Positions 52,638 to 63,367 of a DNA stretch of 64,000 nt are shown here, piece after piece. This DNA comes from an uncultured Sphingomonadales bacterium. GTDB lineage: Bacteria; Pseudomonadota; Alphaproteobacteria; Sphingomonadales; Sphingomonadaceae. The notes beneath the pieces are model-generated. The model was not told where the DNA came from, ran no database searches, and saw only the letters and a program-made list of their open reading frames with translations. Each line of letters begins with the position of its first letter. Within the stretch, counting starts at the first letter, position 1. The stretch is taken from the NCBI GenBank assembly GCA_903821605.1, contig CAIJLZ010000007.1, positions 1 through 64,000 on the forward strand, read 5' to 3'. The translations under genes were made by a program, and so were the position numbers.

Positions 52638-53822
52638 ATGACCATTACCCCGCTGATGCCGGTTTATCCTCGGTGCGGCGTGCGTCCGGTCCGAGGCGAA
52701 GGCTGTTACCTGATCGGCGAGGATGGCCGTCGCTTCCTCGATTTCGCAAGCGGCATCGCCGTCAACGCGCTGGGCCATGGCCATCCGAAATTGGTCAAGG
52801 CGATTGCCGATCAGGCGGCGACGCTGATGCATGTGTCCAACCTCTATGGTTCGCCGCAGGGCGAGCATTTCGCGCAGCGGCTGGTGGATAACAGCTTCGC
52901 CGACACGGTGTTCTTCACCAATTCGGGCGCGGAAGCGGTGGAGTGCGCGATCAAGACGGCGCGGCGCTATCATTATGCCAATGGTCATCCCGAGCGTTTC
53001 ACGCTGATCACCTTCTCCAACGCCTTTCACGGCCGCACGCTTGGCACGATTTCGGCGACCAGCCAGCCGAAGATGCGCGATGGCTTTGAGCCGCTGCTGC
53101 CGGGTTTCAAGGTACTCGAATTTGGTGATCTGGAGGCGGTCAAGGCGGCGATCGACGGTACCACCGCCGGTTTCCTTGTCGAGCCGATTCAGGGCGAGGG
53201 CGGACTGAAGCCAGCAACCCCGGCATTTTTGCGCGGCCTGCGTGAACTGGCCGATGAGCATGGCCTGTTGCTGGTGCTCGATGAGGTGCAATGCGGCTAT
53301 GGCCGGACCGGCAGTTTCTTCGCCCATGAGCAATATGGCGTGATCCCGGATGTGATGGCGGTGGCCAAGGGCATTGGTGCGGGCTTCCCGCTAGGCGCTT
53401 GCCTTGCGACGGAAGAAGCAGCCAAGGGCATGGTGGCGGGCACCCATGGTTCGACCTATGGCGGCAATCCGCTGGCCATGGCGGCGGGCGAGGCGGTGCT
53501 CGATGTCATTCTGGAGCCGGGATTTTTGGAACATGTGACCGCGATGGGTGAACGGCTGCGCGCCTCGTTGGAGCAGCTGATCCCCAATCATGACGATCTG
53601 TTTGAGGAAGTGCGCGGCATGGGGCTGATGCTCGGCCTCAAGCTCAAGGTCGATTGCCGCGCGTTCGTCGCGCATATGCGTGACAATCATGGGCTGCTGA
53701 CGGTCGGTGCGGGCGAAAATGTCGTGCGCATCCTGCCGCCGCTGGTCATCGATGAAAGCCATATTGCGGAGGCGATCGAAAAGATCTCGGCCGCCGCGCG
53801 GGATTATGAGGTCGCGGCATGA
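52638..53822 (+). CDS. argD: acetylornithine aminotransferase
   Basis: A 394-residue PLP enzyme converting N-acetylglutamate semialdehyde to N-acetylornithine (it also acts on succinyldiaminopimelate in some bacteria). Motifs: [33 protein letters not shown] and the PLP lysine in [16 protein letters not shown]. The start is preceded by GAAAGGAAACAGTGCC. The stop overlaps the argF start (ATGA), so the pair is coupled. Confidence 0.93.
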   Translation: MTITPLMPVYPRCGVRPVRGEGCYLIGEDGRRFLDFASGIAVNALGHGHPKLVKAIADQAATLMHVSNLYGSPQGEHFAQRLVDNSFADTVFFTNSGAEAVECAIKTARRYHYANGHPERFTLITFSNAFHGRTLGTISATSQPKMRDGFEPLLPGFKVLEFGDLEAVKAAIDGTTAGFLVEPIQGEGGLKPATPAFLRGLRELADEHGLLLVLDEVQCGYGRTGSFFAHEQYGVIPDVMAVAKGIGAGFPLGACLATEEAAKGMVAGTHGSTYGGNPLAMAAGEAVLDVILEPGFLEHVTAMGERLRASLEQLIPNHDDLFEEVRGMGLMLGLKLKVDCRAFVAHMRDNHGLLTVGAGENVVRILPPLVIDESHIAEAIEKISAAARDYEVAA

Positions 53823-54748
53823 GCGTCCAGCATCGCCATTTTCTCAACCTGTCAGATGCGGGCGGCGACGCGATTGCGTTGATGCTCAATGACGCGCTCA
53901 GCCGCAAGGCGGCGCGCCAGCACATGCCCAAGGGCATGCCGGACCCGGACGAACCGCTGCATGGCCGGACGCTGGCAATGGTGTTCGAGAAAAACTCGAC
54001 CCGCACCCGCGTCTCGTTCGACATGGCGATGCGCCAGTTGGGCGGCACCACCATGGTGATGGATGCGGGTTCGATGCAGCTTGGGCGCGGTGAGCCGATT
54101 TCGGACACGGCACAGGTGCTTTCGCGCATGGTCGATGGCGTGATGTTGCGCACCGATGATCATGGCAAGGTCGTTTCCATGGCTGAAACCGGCACGATTC
54201 CGGTGATCAATGGCCTGACCGATCTCAGCCATCCGTGCCAGATCATGGCTGACCTGCTGACCGTGATCGAACATGGCAAGGCGCTGCCCGGCCTGAAATG
54301 GGCGTGGCTGGGGGACGGCAACAATGTCCTCCATTCGATCATCGAAGCGGGCAGCTTGCTTGGCTTTTCGGTGCAGGCTGCGTGCCCCAAGGGCTATGAG
54401 CCGGATGCCGATTTCGTGGCGCAGCATGGCGCGAATTTCAGCCTGACCCGCGATCCGGTTGAAGCCGTGACCAACGCCGACATTGTCGTGACCGATACCT
54501 GGATTTCGATGGGCCAGTCCCATGCCGAGGAAAAGCTGGCCGCGATGATGCCCTATCAGGTGACGGCCGGGCTGATGGCCCAGGCCAAGCCGGATGCGAT
54601 TTTCCTGCATTGCCTGCCCGCGCATCGCGACGAGGAAGTGACGTCGGAAGTGATCGACGGCCCGCAGTCGGTGATCTGGGACGAGGCGGAGAACCGCCTG
54701 CATGCCCAGAAGTCGATCCTGCTCTGGTGCTTTGGGCTGCTCGGATGA
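53819..54748 (+). CDS. argF: ornithine carbamoyltransferase
   Basis: A 309-residue enzyme making citrulline from ornithine and carbamoyl phosphate. The carbamoyl-phosphate signature [14 protein letters not shown] and the ornithine motif [12 protein letters not shown] are intact. Overlaps argD upstream and hslO downstream by ATGA each, forming a three-gene operon. Length normal. Confidence 0.95.
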   Translation: MSVQHRHFLNLSDAGGDAIALMLNDALSRKAARQHMPKGMPDPDEPLHGRTLAMVFEKNSTRTRVSFDMAMRQLGGTTMVMDAGSMQLGRGEPISDTAQVLSRMVDGVMLRTDDHGKVVSMAETGTIPVINGLTDLSHPCQIMADLLTVIEHGKALPGLKWAWLGDGNNVLHSIIEAGSLLGFSVQAACPKGYEPDADFVAQHGANFSLTRDPVEAVTNADIVVTDTWISMGQSHAEEKLAAMMPYQVTAGLMAQAKPDAIFLHCLPAHRDEEVTSEVIDGPQSVIWDEAENRLHAQKSILLWCFGLLG

Positions 54749-55647
54749 ATATGCCCATCCCCGGTCGCGATGTTGCGCTCGGCTTCACCATCCCCTCGCG
54801 CAACGCGCGCGGTCGCGTGGTGCAGCTTGGTGATACGCTTGATCTGATCCTCGCGCGTCACAACTATCCGCCGGTGATTGCAAAGCTGCTGGCCGAGGCG
54901 CTGGTGCTGACCGCGCTGTTGGGATCATTGCTCAAGGAAGCCGAAGGCCAGTTGACGGTGCAGGCCCAGTCGGAGGGCGGCGTCGTCAGCCTGCTGGTCT
55001 GCGATTATCGTGGCGGCGAACTGCGCGGCTATGTCCAGCATGACCCGGAACGACTGGCCGAAATCGGGGCGACGCCGTCGCTGTTCGGCATGTTTGGCAA
55101 AGGGTATCTCGCCATTACCTTCGACCAGATGGTGAGCGGTGAGCGTTATCAAGGGATTGTGCCGCTTGAAGGCGATTCGCTGGCCCATGCGGCCGAGCGC
55201 TATTTCGCCCAATCAGAACAACTACCGAGCATGGTGCGCATCGCTGTCGATGTGCAGGGCGAAACCGGCAATCTCGCCGGTGGCCTGTTGATGCAATATC
55301 TGCCGGAAGGCGAGGAAGGCCGCACCCGGCTGCATGTCGAGCAGGATCATCCCGGCTGGCAGGCGGTGGAAACACTGGCCCAGACCGTATCCCCCGCCGA
55401 GTTGATCGACGATCGCCTGCCGCCGGATCGGCTGCTGTGGCGGCTGTTCAATGAGGAAGAGGTGCATATCCTGCCGCATGTGGTGATCGGGCGCGGCTGT
55501 CGCTGCACGCTGGATTATTACAAATCGGTGCTCGCCCGCTTCCCGGCGGATGAACGGACGCATATGGCGGATGAACACGGCATCATTCAGGTCGATTGCG
55601 CATTCTGCGCCAAGCTGTTCCCGATCGTGAACGCCGATCTGGGTTGA
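54745..55647 (+). CDS. hslO: redox-regulated chaperone Hsp33
   Basis: A 300-residue Hsp33. The N-terminal substrate-binding domain includes [21 protein letters not shown]; the C-terminal zinc switch has cysteines in [11 protein letters not shown] and [10 protein letters not shown] (CxC and CxxC). Oxidation releases Zn and activates holdase function against unfolding. The start overlaps the argF stop (ATGA); a second ATG lies six bases on. Placement after argF is seen in other alphaproteobacteria (from memory). Confidence 0.94.
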   Translation: MNMPIPGRDVALGFTIPSRNARGRVVQLGDTLDLILARHNYPPVIAKLLAEALVLTALLGSLLKEAEGQLTVQAQSEGGVVSLLVCDYRGGELRGYVQHDPERLAEIGATPSLFGMFGKGYLAITFDQMVSGERYQGIVPLEGDSLAHAAERYFAQSEQLPSMVRIAVDVQGETGNLAGGLLMQYLPEGEEGRTRLHVEQDHPGWQAVETLAQTVSPAELIDDRLPPDRLLWRLFNEEEVHILPHVVIGRGCRCTLDYYKSVLARFPADERTHMADEHGIIQVDCAFCAKLFPIVNADLG

Positions 55648-55660
55648 GCGGCTGCATGGC

Positions 55661-56098
55661 ATGATCATGGTTTGTGCTATGATCCGCTTCATGGAACGCC
55701 TGCATCACGCTATCCGATTCGCAATCGCCTGTATCGTTTTCGGTGCGGGCTACCCGGCGGTTGCCGCCAATGTCCGCCAAGCGTTTGAGCTGGGTAACTG
55801 GGAAATACGCGAACTGGGGCCAGCCCCGCGCTTTGGCCGGGCGGCGATGTGCGTGCGCAACATCGATCAGTTCCTGCAACGCGAACATCCCGGCGCGTCG
55901 TGCACCCAGTCGGTGATCGAAGAGGGGGCGATGTCGCTTACCGTCCATTATACCTGCCCCGGCAAGGGGTGGGGGCGGTCGATGTTGCGGATCGAGACCC
56001 CCTATCTCGCCCGGCTGGAAACGCAGGGCATCGCGCGCAACCTGCCCTTTTCCTATAGTGCAGAACTCCGGCAGACGGGCGATTGCGGCGGCCGTTAG
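55661..56098 (+). CDS. small secreted protein of unknown function
   Basis: A 145-residue protein, or ~135 from an internal ATG at 55691. It has a signal-peptide-like segment (RFAIACIVFGAGYPAVAA) and then an exported domain with four cysteines (MCVRN, SCTQS, YTCPG, TGDCG) and LGNWEIRELGP, resembling DUF3617-type small exported proteins of Sphingomonadales. No enzyme motif. No clear ribosome site at either start. Confidence 0.65.
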   Translation: MIMVCAMIRFMERLHHAIRFAIACIVFGAGYPAVAANVRQAFELGNWEIRELGPAPRFGRAAMCVRNIDQFLQREHPGASCTQSVIEEGAMSLTVHYTCPGKGWGRSMLRIETPYLARLETQGIARNLPFSYSAELRQTGDCGGR

Positions 56099-56116
56099 GC
56101 CGAGTTAGCGTAAGTC

Positions 56117-56146
56117 GATCAGATCAGGCCGGATCAGATCAGGCCG
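56117..56146. repeat. 15-bp tandem duplication at the thiSG stop codon
   Basis: GATCAGATCAGGCCG occurs twice in immediate tandem. Read on the minus strand it carries the C-terminal Gly-Leu-Ile-stop of the ThiS-ThiG gene, and the second copy follows directly downstream. Confidence 0.85.
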
Positions 56147-57144
56147 GCAAGCGGGCTCGACGGATCGGCATAGCGCCGCTTGCCCATGCGACCGGCGCGA
56201 TAGGCAAGGCGACCGGCCTCGACCGCATGTTTCATCGCGGTCGCCATCAGGATCGGGTCCTTGGCCTCGGCAATGGCGGTGTTCATCAGCACGCCCTCGC
56301 AGCCCAGCTCCATCGCGGCGGCCGCATCGGAGGCGGTGCCGACACCGGCATCGACCAGCACGGGCACTGATGCACCCTCGATGATCAGGCGGATCATCAC
56401 CTCGTTCTGGATGCCAAGGCCTGAACCGATCGGCGCGCCCAGCGGCATGATCGCGACTGCGCCGACATTTTCCAGCCGCTTCGCCATGATCGGATCATCC
56501 GCGCAATAGACCATCGGCAGAAAGCCTTCCTTGGCCAGCACCTCGGTCGCACGCAGCGTTTCGACCATGTCGGGATAAAGCGTCTTGGCTTCACCCAGCA
56601 CCTCAAGCTTGACCAGATCCCAGCCACCGGCCTCGCGCGCCAACCTTAGGGTGCGGATCGCATCTTCGGCGGTGAAGCAACCGGCGGTGTTGGGAAGATA
56701 GGTGATTTTTTTGGGATCGATGAAGTCGGTCAGCATCGGCGCCTTGGGGTCGGCGATGTTGACGCGGCGCACCGCCACGGTGACGATTTCCGCGCCCGAT
56801 GCCTCGACGGCGGCGGCGTTCTGGGCGAAATCCTTGTATTTGCCGGTGCCGACGATCAGGCGCGAGCGGAAGGTGCGACCGGCGACGGCCCATGTGTCAT
56901 CCAGCGCGTGGGCGGTCTGATGATCGCCGCCGCCGACGAAATGCACGATTTCGAGCTGGTCGCCATCATTCAGCGTCACCGCGCGATAGGTCGAGCGCGG
57001 CACAATTTCGAGATTGCGTTCGACCGCGATTTTTGCCGGGTCGAGTTCAAGCAGACCCGCAAGATCAGCCAGGCTGATGCCAGCGGGCACCTGGCGGGGT
57101 TCGCCGTTGATGATGAGCGCGATGGAGGCAAGCGTGTCAGTCAT
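56134..57144 (-). CDS. ThiS-ThiG fusion (sulfur carrier protein / thiazole synthase)
   Basis: A 336-residue bifunctional protein. Residues 1-~74 are a ThiS ubiquitin-like domain ([17 protein letters not shown] ... [13 protein letters not shown]), residues ~82-336 a ThiG TIM barrel ([29 protein letters not shown] with the Schiff-base Lys, [20 protein letters not shown]). Together they build the thiamine thiazole from DXP, sulfur carrier and dehydroglycine. Free ThiS ends in GG, where the thiocarboxylate forms; here the GG is internal (GGGDHQTAH). Such fusions are known in alphaproteobacteria. Confidence 0.93.
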   Translation of the reverse strand: MTDTLASIALIINGEPRQVPAGISLADLAGLLELDPAKIAVERNLEIVPRSTYRAVTLNDGDQLEIVHFVGGGDHQTAHALDDTWAVAGRTFRSRLIVGTGKYKDFAQNAAAVEASGAEIVTVAVRRVNIADPKAPMLTDFIDPKKITYLPNTAGCFTAEDAIRTLRLAREAGGWDLVKLEVLGEAKTLYPDMVETLRATEVLAKEGFLPMVYCADDPIMAKRLENVGAVAIMPLGAPIGSGLGIQNEVMIRLIIEGASVPVLVDAGVGTASDAAAAMELGCEGVLMNTAIAEAKDPILMATAMKHAVEAGRLAYRAGRMGKRRYADPSSPLAGLI

Positions 57145-57213
57145 GGCACAGCCCTAACCAATGGTCCGGGGTGATGCAATGGCGTGGATGGGCGGCTGGG
57201 GATGGATCCGGCG

Positions 57214-58542
57214 TCAGTCCGGCCATTGCCGATTGGCGTCCAGCACGACGCCTGCCAGATAGAGCGAGCCCATGATCAGCACGAGCGGCTGGCTGTCCGG
57301 TGTAAGGCGGCTGGCGAGTCTGCGCAGGGCCGTATCGACGTCCGGGGCGGCATGGGCGGCAAGGCCGAGCGCCGCCGCCTTGGTGGCGAGTGTCGCCGGG
57401 GCGTGGTGGTCATGGTCTGGTACCGGCACGGCGGTCAAGGACAGCGCTAGCCCGGCGAATGGGGCGAGCACGCCATCCGGGTCTTTGTTGGCGAGCAGCC
57501 CGGTGATGAGGTGCAGCGGCTGTCCCGTGGCCAATGCCCGGCGGCAATGGTCGGCGACTGCGGCGGCGGCGGTCGGATTATGCGCGCCGTCGAGCCAAAG
57601 CGTGGCATGGCGCGGCAACAGGTCACGCAGCGGGCCGGGTGCCAGCGGTTGCAAGCGCGCGGGCCAGCGGACCGCCGCCAACCCCTGTGCCATGGCTTCG
57701 ACCGGGACGGCAAGTTGGTCCTGGTGGCGTAGCATGGCAATGGCAAGCGCGGCATTGTCGGCCTGATGCGGCCCGGCAAGGGCCGGGAGTGGCAGGCTGA
57801 TCGCGCCATGCGCATCGCGATAGTGGAGTTGCCCGCCACTGGTCTGCGCATCCCAGTCTTGTCCGCGCGGCTGCCACTCGGCGCCGAGGGTGCGGGCCGT
57901 TTCGGCGATGACGGTCGTGAGGGCAGGCGGATAGGCCAAGGTGACGAGCGGTCGACCGCGCTTGGCGATCCCGGCCTTTTCGCCCGCGATGATGTCGATT
58001 GTCTTGCCGAGAAAGGCTTGATGGTCGATCCCGAGCTGGGCAATGGCGGTGACCAGTGGGGTGCGCAGCACATTGGTGGCATCAAGCCGCCCGCCCAGTC
58101 CGACCTCGATCACACAGGCATCTGCCGGGGTGCGGGCAAAGGCGAGCAGGGCGGCTGCGGTGGTGACTTCGAAGAAGCTGGGGCTAATCCCGTCGGCGAC
58201 GCTCAGCACTTCGGCCAGCAATGGCGCCAGCGCCGCATCATCGATCAGCCGAGCCGCCAGCCGGATGCGTTCATTGAAACGGCAGAGATGCGGGCTGGAA
58301 TAGACATGGACGCGGTGGCCAGCGGCCTCCAGCATCGCACGCAACATGGCGCATGTCGAACCCTTGCCATTGGTGCCCGCGACATGGAATACCGGCGGCA
58401 ACCGATCCTGCGGGTTGCCGAGACGGTCGAGCAACTGCGAGATGCGCTCCAGCCCCAATATATCGCGCCCCGGCGACAACAGGGTCAGCCGGTCAAGTTG
58501 CGCCTGCACGGCGGGGTCGGATGAGCGTGCCTTATCGGCCAT
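57214..58542 (-). CDS. folC: bifunctional folylpolyglutamate/dihydrofolate synthase
   Basis: A 442-residue Mur-ligase-like enzyme that adds glutamate to dihydropteroate and folates. The P-loop VAGTNGKGSTCAML, the dihydrofolate region YSSPHLCRFNERIRL and the C-terminal domain (LDGAHNPTAAAAVADH) are intact. The start at 58542 is the only Met near the family start; the open frame upstream runs through a repeat and is not coding. Part of the trpFBA-accD-folC block, last gene. Confidence 0.92.
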   Translation of the reverse strand: MADKARSSDPAVQAQLDRLTLLSPGRDILGLERISQLLDRLGNPQDRLPPVFHVAGTNGKGSTCAMLRAMLEAAGHRVHVYSSPHLCRFNERIRLAARLIDDAALAPLLAEVLSVADGISPSFFEVTTAAALLAFARTPADACVIEVGLGGRLDATNVLRTPLVTAIAQLGIDHQAFLGKTIDIIAGEKAGIAKRGRPLVTLAYPPALTTVIAETARTLGAEWQPRGQDWDAQTSGGQLHYRDAHGAISLPLPALAGPHQADNAALAIAMLRHQDQLAVPVEAMAQGLAAVRWPARLQPLAPGPLRDLLPRHATLWLDGAHNPTAAAAVADHCRRALATGQPLHLITGLLANKDPDGVLAPFAGLALSLTAVPVPDHDHHAPATLATKAAALGLAAHAAPDVDTALRRLASRLTPDSQPLVLIMGSLYLAGVVLDANRQWPD

Positions 58543-58582
58543 GATGGGTGCCTGTCTCGTTTCCCGCTGGCGCGGAAATGAC

Positions 58583-58620
58583 GGGAAGGGAAGGGAAGGG
58601 AAGGGAAGGGAAGGGAAGGG
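58583..58620 (+). repeat. GGGAA pentanucleotide microsatellite (G-quadruplex type)
   Basis: Seven complete GGGAA units plus GGG (38 bases) between accD and folC. It gives eight GGG runs spaced by AA on the plus strand, the template for the minus-strand operon, and a CCCTT tract in the RNA leader of folC. Confidence 0.95.
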
Positions 58621-58663
58621 CTGCGTCCCCCGGCGAAAGCGGGCGGACGGCTGCCCGTTCCCC

Positions 58664-59518
58664 TCAGGCCGCCTTTTTGCCCGGCGCGAGATAGCCGATG
58701 AGCTGGCCCAGCGTCTGGCGCAGGTCATGGCGATGGACGACCATGTCGATCATGCCATGTTCCAGCAAATATTCCGCGCGCTGGAACCCTTCGGGCAGCT
58801 TTTCGCGGATCGTGCTTTCGATCACGCGCGCCCCGGCAAAGCCGATCAGCGCGCCCGGCTCGGCAATCTGGACATCGCCCAGCATGGCATAGCTGGCGGT
58901 GACGCCACCGGTGGTCGGATCGGTCAGCACGACGATATAGGGCAGGCCCGCATCATGCAGTTCGGCAATCGCGACGGTCGTCTTCGGCATTTGCATCAGC
59001 GAGAGAATGCCTTCCTGCATCCGCGCCCCGCCTGCCGCCGTGAAGATGATATAGGGGCATTTATCGGCAATCGCCTGACGCGCGCCGATCAGAAACGCCG
59101 CGCCGACGCCCAGACCCATTGATCCGCCCATGAAGGCGAAATCCTGCACCCCGATCACGGCCTTCTGGCCTTCGATCTTGCCCTTGGCGTTGAGCAGCGC
59201 ATCCTGTTCACCGGTCGCATGGCGCGCAGCCTTGATACGGTCGGCGTAGCGCTTCTGGTCGCGGAATTTAAGCGGGTCTTCCTTGACCACCGGCTGGGCT
59301 AGCTGGGTCCAGCTTCCCTCGTCGAACAGCGCATCAAACCGCTTCTTCGGGCCGATGCGGCCGTGATGGTCGCACTTCGGGCAGACCGATCCATTTTCCT
59401 CGAATTCGCGGGTGAAGATCATCTGCGCACATTTCGGGCATTTGTGCCAAAGATTATCCGGTGTCTCGCGCTTGGTGATCAGCGCGATGCTCTTGCGGAC
59501 GCGGTGGAGCCAGCTCAT
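58664..59518 (-). CDS. accD: acetyl-CoA carboxylase carboxyltransferase beta subunit
   Basis: A 284-residue carboxyltransferase beta subunit transferring CO2 from biotin to acetyl-CoA for fatty acid synthesis. The N-terminal zinc ribbon has CPKC (in [10 protein letters not shown]) and CPKC (in SVCPKCDHH). The crotonase-like domain contains [23 protein letters not shown] precedes the ATG. It follows trpA in the block. Confidence 0.95.
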   Translation of the reverse strand: MSWLHRVRKSIALITKRETPDNLWHKCPKCAQMIFTREFEENGSVCPKCDHHGRIGPKKRFDALFDEGSWTQLAQPVVKEDPLKFRDQKRYADRIKAARHATGEQDALLNAKGKIEGQKAVIGVQDFAFMGGSMGLGVGAAFLIGARQAIADKCPYIIFTAAGGARMQEGILSLMQMPKTTVAIAELHDAGLPYIVVLTDPTTGGVTASYAMLGDVQIAEPGALIGFAGARVIESTIREKLPEGFQRAEYLLEHGMIDMVVHRHDLRQTLGQLIGYLAPGKKAA

Positions 59519-59530
59519 CTGCGTTTCTCC

Positions 59531-60322
59531 TTATCGCAGCGCCGCTGCCAGGCTGGCGACAAGGTCGCGCACCGGGCCGGCTGCGTGTTCGCCATGTTCG
59601 GCGACGATATCAATGATCGCGGACCCGACGACCACGCCGTCGGCGACCTTGCCGATCGGGCCAGCCTGTTCGGGCGTGCGCACGCCGAAGCCGACGGCAA
59701 TCGGCAGATCGGTATAGCGCTTGAGCCGGGCGACGGCCGCATCAATGCTGGCCTGTGCCGCCTGCTGCATGCCCGTGATCCCGGCGACCGAGACATAATA
59801 GATGAAGCCCGATGCGCCATCCATGATGGTCGGCAGGCGTTGTTCATCAGAGGTCGGGGTTGCCAAGCGGATAAAGTCGATCCCCGCGGCGCGCAGTGCC
59901 GGGCCAAGTTCCTGATCTTCTTCAGGCGGAATATCGACCGAGATCACACCATCAACGCCCGCGTTACGGGCGGCATGGGCGAACCATTCGGGGCCACGCT
60001 TCACCATCGGATTGGCATAGCCCATCAGCACCAGCGGCACGTCCGGGTGGCGCTGGCGGAATTCGGTGGCAATGCGGAGCAGATCGGCGGTGCGGGTGCC
60101 GGCGGCAAGGCTGCGGATATTGGCGCGCTGGATTGCCGGGCCATCGGCCATCGGATCGGTAAACGGCATGCCGAGTTCGATCACGTCAGCGCCGCCTTCG
60201 ACCAAGGCATCAAGGATCGCCGGGGTCGCAGCCGGGTTCGGATCACCGCCGGTGACAAAGGTGACGAGCGCGGCGCGACCTTCTGCCTTGCAACGGGCAA
60301 AGGTGGTGGCGAGGCGGCTCAT
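59531..60322 (-). CDS. trpA: tryptophan synthase alpha subunit
   Basis: A 263-residue TIM barrel cleaving indole-3-glycerol phosphate. Catalytic Glu and Asp are in [19 protein letters not shown]. The phosphate loop [12 protein letters not shown] and [10 protein letters not shown] are intact. Overlaps trpB by ATGA, so the two subunits are coupled. Confidence 0.95.
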   Translation of the reverse strand: MSRLATTFARCKAEGRAALVTFVTGGDPNPAATPAILDALVEGGADVIELGMPFTDPMADGPAIQRANIRSLAAGTRTADLLRIATEFRQRHPDVPLVLMGYANPMVKRGPEWFAHAARNAGVDGVISVDIPPEEDQELGPALRAAGIDFIRLATPTSDEQRLPTIMDGASGFIYYVSVAGITGMQQAAQASIDAAVARLKRYTDLPIAVGFGVRTPEQAGPIGKVADGVVVGSAIIDIVAEHGEHAAGPVRDLVASLAAALR

Positions 60323-61551
60323 ATTTCAACCCCCAAGGCATCGGCGACGGTGAAGATGTCCTTGTCACCACGACCGCACATATTGGCGATGATGATTTGG
60401 TCGCGGTCCATTTCGGCCGCGCGCTTGAACACGGCGACCATCGCATGGCTCGGTTCAAGCGCGGGGATGATGCCTTCGACCTGACAGACGGTCTGGAACG
60501 CCTCCAGCGCCTCCTTGTCGGTTGCCGAGCTATATTCAACCCGGCCAATCGAATGGAGCCAGCTATGCTCCGGCCCGATGCCCGGATAATCGAGACCAGC
60601 CGAGATGCTGTGCGCTTCGGTGATCTGGCCATCCTCGTCTTGCAACAAATAGGTCTTGTTGCCGTGGAGAATGCCCGGCTCACCGCCTGCCAGCGATGCC
60701 GCATGGGCATCGGTGTCAAGGCCATGACCGGCGGCTTCGACGCCGAGCATCGCCACTTCGGGATCATCAAGGAACGGGTGGAACAGGCCGATGGCGTTCG
60801 AGCCACCGCCAATCGCCGCGACCAGCAGATCGGGTAGACGGCCTTCGCGTTCGAGGATCTGTTCGCGCGCTTCCTTGCCGATCACCGACTGAAAGTCGCG
60901 GACCAGTTCGGGATAGGGATGCGGCCCGGCGGCGGTGCCGATGATGTAGAAAGTGTCATGCACATTGGCGACCCAGTCGCGCAGCGCGTCGTTCATCGCG
61001 TCCTTGAGCGTCGCCGCACCGGAAGTGACCGGGCGCACTTCCGCGCCGAGCAGCTTCATCCGGAACACGTTCGGCTTTTGACGCTCGACATCGGTCGCGC
61101 CCATGAAGATGACGCAGGGCAGGCCGAAGCGGGCGGCGACGGTTGCGGTCGCGACGCCATGCTGGCCCGCGCCGGTCTCGGCGATAATCCGGGTCTTGCC
61201 CATCCGCAGCGCGAGCAGGATCTGGCCGACGCAATTGTTGATCTTGTGCGCGCCGGTGTGGTTCAGCTCGTCACGCTTGAGATAGATTTTTGCCCCCTTG
61301 CCCGGTGCCGCTGTGGCGCGGACATGCTCGGTCATGCGCTCGGCATAATAAAGCGGGCTGGGCCGGCCAACGAAATGCTTGAGCAGGTCGTCAAGTTCGG
61401 CGGCGAACGCTGGGTCTTCCTTGGCGGCGCGATATTCGCGTTCCAGGTCGAGAATCAGCGGCATCAGGGTTTCGGCGACGTAACGGCCGCCAAACTGGCC
61501 GAAATGCCCGGAATCATCGGGCTGGGCGCGGAATGTGTTGGTCAGGGTCAT
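60319..61551 (-). CDS. trpB: tryptophan synthase beta subunit
   Basis: A 410-residue PLP enzyme joining indole to serine. The PLP lysine is in [30 protein letters not shown] is the phosphate-binding loop. Overlaps trpF upstream and trpA downstream by ATGA each. Confidence 0.96.
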   Translation of the reverse strand: MTLTNTFRAQPDDSGHFGQFGGRYVAETLMPLILDLEREYRAAKEDPAFAAELDDLLKHFVGRPSPLYYAERMTEHVRATAAPGKGAKIYLKRDELNHTGAHKINNCVGQILLALRMGKTRIIAETGAGQHGVATATVAARFGLPCVIFMGATDVERQKPNVFRMKLLGAEVRPVTSGAATLKDAMNDALRDWVANVHDTFYIIGTAAGPHPYPELVRDFQSVIGKEAREQILEREGRLPDLLVAAIGGGSNAIGLFHPFLDDPEVAMLGVEAAGHGLDTDAHAASLAGGEPGILHGNKTYLLQDEDGQITEAHSISAGLDYPGIGPEHSWLHSIGRVEYSSATDKEALEAFQTVCQVEGIIPALEPSHAMVAVFKRAAEMDRDQIIIANMCGRGDKDIFTVADALGVEI

Positions 61552-62189
61552 AATAGCGTTGTTGCTTTAAGGAATTGGGCGATCTTGTCCACATCCTTGA
61601 TGCCCGGCGCGCTTTCCACACCGGAAGAAACATCGACCAGCGTCGCCCCGGTGATCTGCACCGCTTCGGCGAGGCTGGACGCATCCAAGCCGCCGGACAA
61701 GGCCCAAGGCAGCACATGGCGCACGCCGCGCAGCAATTCCCAGTCGAACCGAATGCCCAGCCCGCCCGGCAGATCGGCGCCTTCCGGTGGCTTGGCATCA
61801 TACAGCAGCCGGTCGGCAGCGCCGGCAAAACGCGCGGTGTCGCGCAGATCGGCACTGGTGCGGACGGCGACGGCCTTCCAGATTTCGACGCCGGTCAGCC
61901 GCTTGACGGCGGCGACGCGTTCCGGGCTTTCCTTGCCATGTAGCTGGATGACATCAAGCCCGCCCGCCCGCAGCAGTGCCATAATCGTCTCGTCATCCGC
62001 ATCGACGATGACCCCGACCTTCTGCACCCGTGACGGCACGCGGGCGGCAAGCCCGGACAGCCGCTCCACATCAAGATGGCGCGGGCTTTTGGCGAAGTGG
62101 ACGAAGCCGACATGGCTGGCCCCACCAGCGATGGCGGCATCCAGCGTGTCGGGGGTTGATAATCCGCAAATCTTGGCGTGAACGGGCAT
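61548..62189 (-). CDS. trpF: phosphoribosylanthranilate isomerase
   Basis: A 213-residue TIM barrel isomerising PRA in tryptophan synthesis. [15 protein letters not shown] contains the catalytic Cys; [15 protein letters not shown] and [15 protein letters not shown] bind phosphate and hold the Asp. The start at 62189 is preferred over GTG/ATG upstream because it begins at the conserved strand; no strong site for either. Overlaps trpB by ATGA. Confidence 0.93.
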   Translation of the reverse strand: MPVHAKICGLSTPDTLDAAIAGGASHVGFVHFAKSPRHLDVERLSGLAARVPSRVQKVGVIVDADDETIMALLRAGGLDVIQLHGKESPERVAAVKRLTGVEIWKAVAVRTSADLRDTARFAGAADRLLYDAKPPEGADLPGGLGIRFDWELLRGVRHVLPWALSGGLDASSLAEAVQITGATLVDVSSGVESAPGIKDVDKIAQFLKATTLL

Positions 62190-62265
62190 GTGAGGGCTTA
62201 CCATCCTGTCAGTTCATTCGGCATGCCCATCGGCGCGGGTGATGCGGGGGCGGATGGCCTCCCGC

Positions 62266-62943
62266 TTACAGCGTGCCTTCGATGTCGCGGGCGGCCTGAT
62301 CGGGGTTTTCGGCCTTGGTGATCGGGCGACCGATGACGAGGATCGAGGCCCCTTTGTCCATCGCCTGACGCGGGGTCATCGTCCGCTTCTGGTCGCCAAG
62401 CGAACCACCTGCCGGGCGCACGCCGGGAACGACGAAGAAACCCTTGGGCCAGATTTTCTTGGCCGCCGCCACCTCATTGCCCGAACAGACCACGCCATCC
62501 AGCCCGGCTTCCATCGATAGCCGGGTCAGGCGTTCGACCTGTTCATGCGGGTCGGCGTTGATGCCGATGGCGTTCAGATCGTCGCTGTCGAGGCTGGTCA
62601 GCACGGTCACGCCGACCACTTTGGTGCCGAGTGGCGCGGCCGCCTTGGCATCTTCCATCATCGCCCGGCCACCTGCCGCATGGACGGTGATGATCGCGGG
62701 TTCCAGCGGACGCAGGGCCTGAATCGCTTGGCCGACGGTGTTCGGAATATCGTGGAATTTCAGATCGAGGAAGATCGGCAGGCCAAGCGCCGCCATTTCC
62801 TTTACGCCCGCCCGGCCATTGGCCGAGAAGAATTCAAGCCCGAGCTTGATCCCGCCGACATGGTTCTTGACCTGCAACGCAAGTTGCTTGGCCCGTTCGA
62901 TGTCAGGCGTATCGATGGCGACGAAAATCGGTGAACGTGTCAT
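62266..62943 (-). CDS. pyrF: orotidine 5'-phosphate decarboxylase
   Basis: A 225-residue enzyme making UMP. The catalytic DLKFHDIPNTVG motif (Lys, Asp) and VVPGVRPAGGSLGDQKR phosphate loop are intact. Overlaps the LapA gene by four bases (ATGA); 76 bases separate it from trpF, so transcription may continue into the trp genes. Confidence 0.95.
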   Translation of the reverse strand: MTRSPIFVAIDTPDIERAKQLALQVKNHVGGIKLGLEFFSANGRAGVKEMAALGLPIFLDLKFHDIPNTVGQAIQALRPLEPAIITVHAAGGRAMMEDAKAAAPLGTKVVGVTVLTSLDSDDLNAIGINADPHEQVERLTRLSMEAGLDGVVCSGNEVAAAKKIWPKGFFVVPGVRPAGGSLGDQKRTMTPRQAMDKGASILVIGRPITKAENPDQAARDIEGTL

Positions 62944-63281
62944 GCAACCCCCGGAGGAACAGCCATTGGCGCGGCTGCTGGGGCCGGTGTCAGGTCTTGG
63001 GCCTCATTGTCAAGCCGTTCCGGCAATCGGCCGGTCTGTTCATAAGCCAGTGCCGCCTCGATCTTGGTGAGCTTGCGCTGGAGCGACCATTTCGATGCAC
63101 GGTGCCAGGCAAATAGCGGGACAAGCCCCAACAGGAAGCACAGGGCCATCAGGACCGGCAGCTTGGTTTCGATGCTGATGTCGCTCCACAGCCGTAGCGA
63201 GACGGGTTCCCAATTATTGGCCCCAAAGACCACCAGGATTACCGCCACCACGACCCAGAACAGGGTCTTCAGAAACTGCAT
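62940..63281 (-). CDS. LapA-domain small membrane protein
   Basis: A 113-residue protein with two membrane helices (LFWVVVAVILVVFGANNWE and LMALCFLLGLVPLFA) and a C-terminal charged coiled segment (RKLTKIEAALAYEQT). This is the plan of LapA/YciS-type lipopolysaccharide-assembly proteins. Coupled to pyrF by ATGA, as is seen in many Sphingomonadales. Confidence 0.88.
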   Translation of the reverse strand: MQFLKTLFWVVVAVILVVFGANNWEPVSLRLWSDISIETKLPVLMALCFLLGLVPLFAWHRASKWSLQRKLTKIEAALAYEQTGRLPERLDNEAQDLTPAPAAAPMAVPPGVA

Positions 63282-63367
63282 CGTTCAGTCACCCCCGCTT
63301 GTGTTGTCATCGTGCCTCGGCCGTTGCCGACCAGGGCGACGATCTTAGCCGTCAAACGACCCGCTGC

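Noticed and set aside
58543-58728. N-terminal extension of folC through the GGGAA repeat.
   Set aside because: It would encode a repeated Pro-Phe-Pro-Ser-Leu stretch, has no ribosome site and exceeds the family length.
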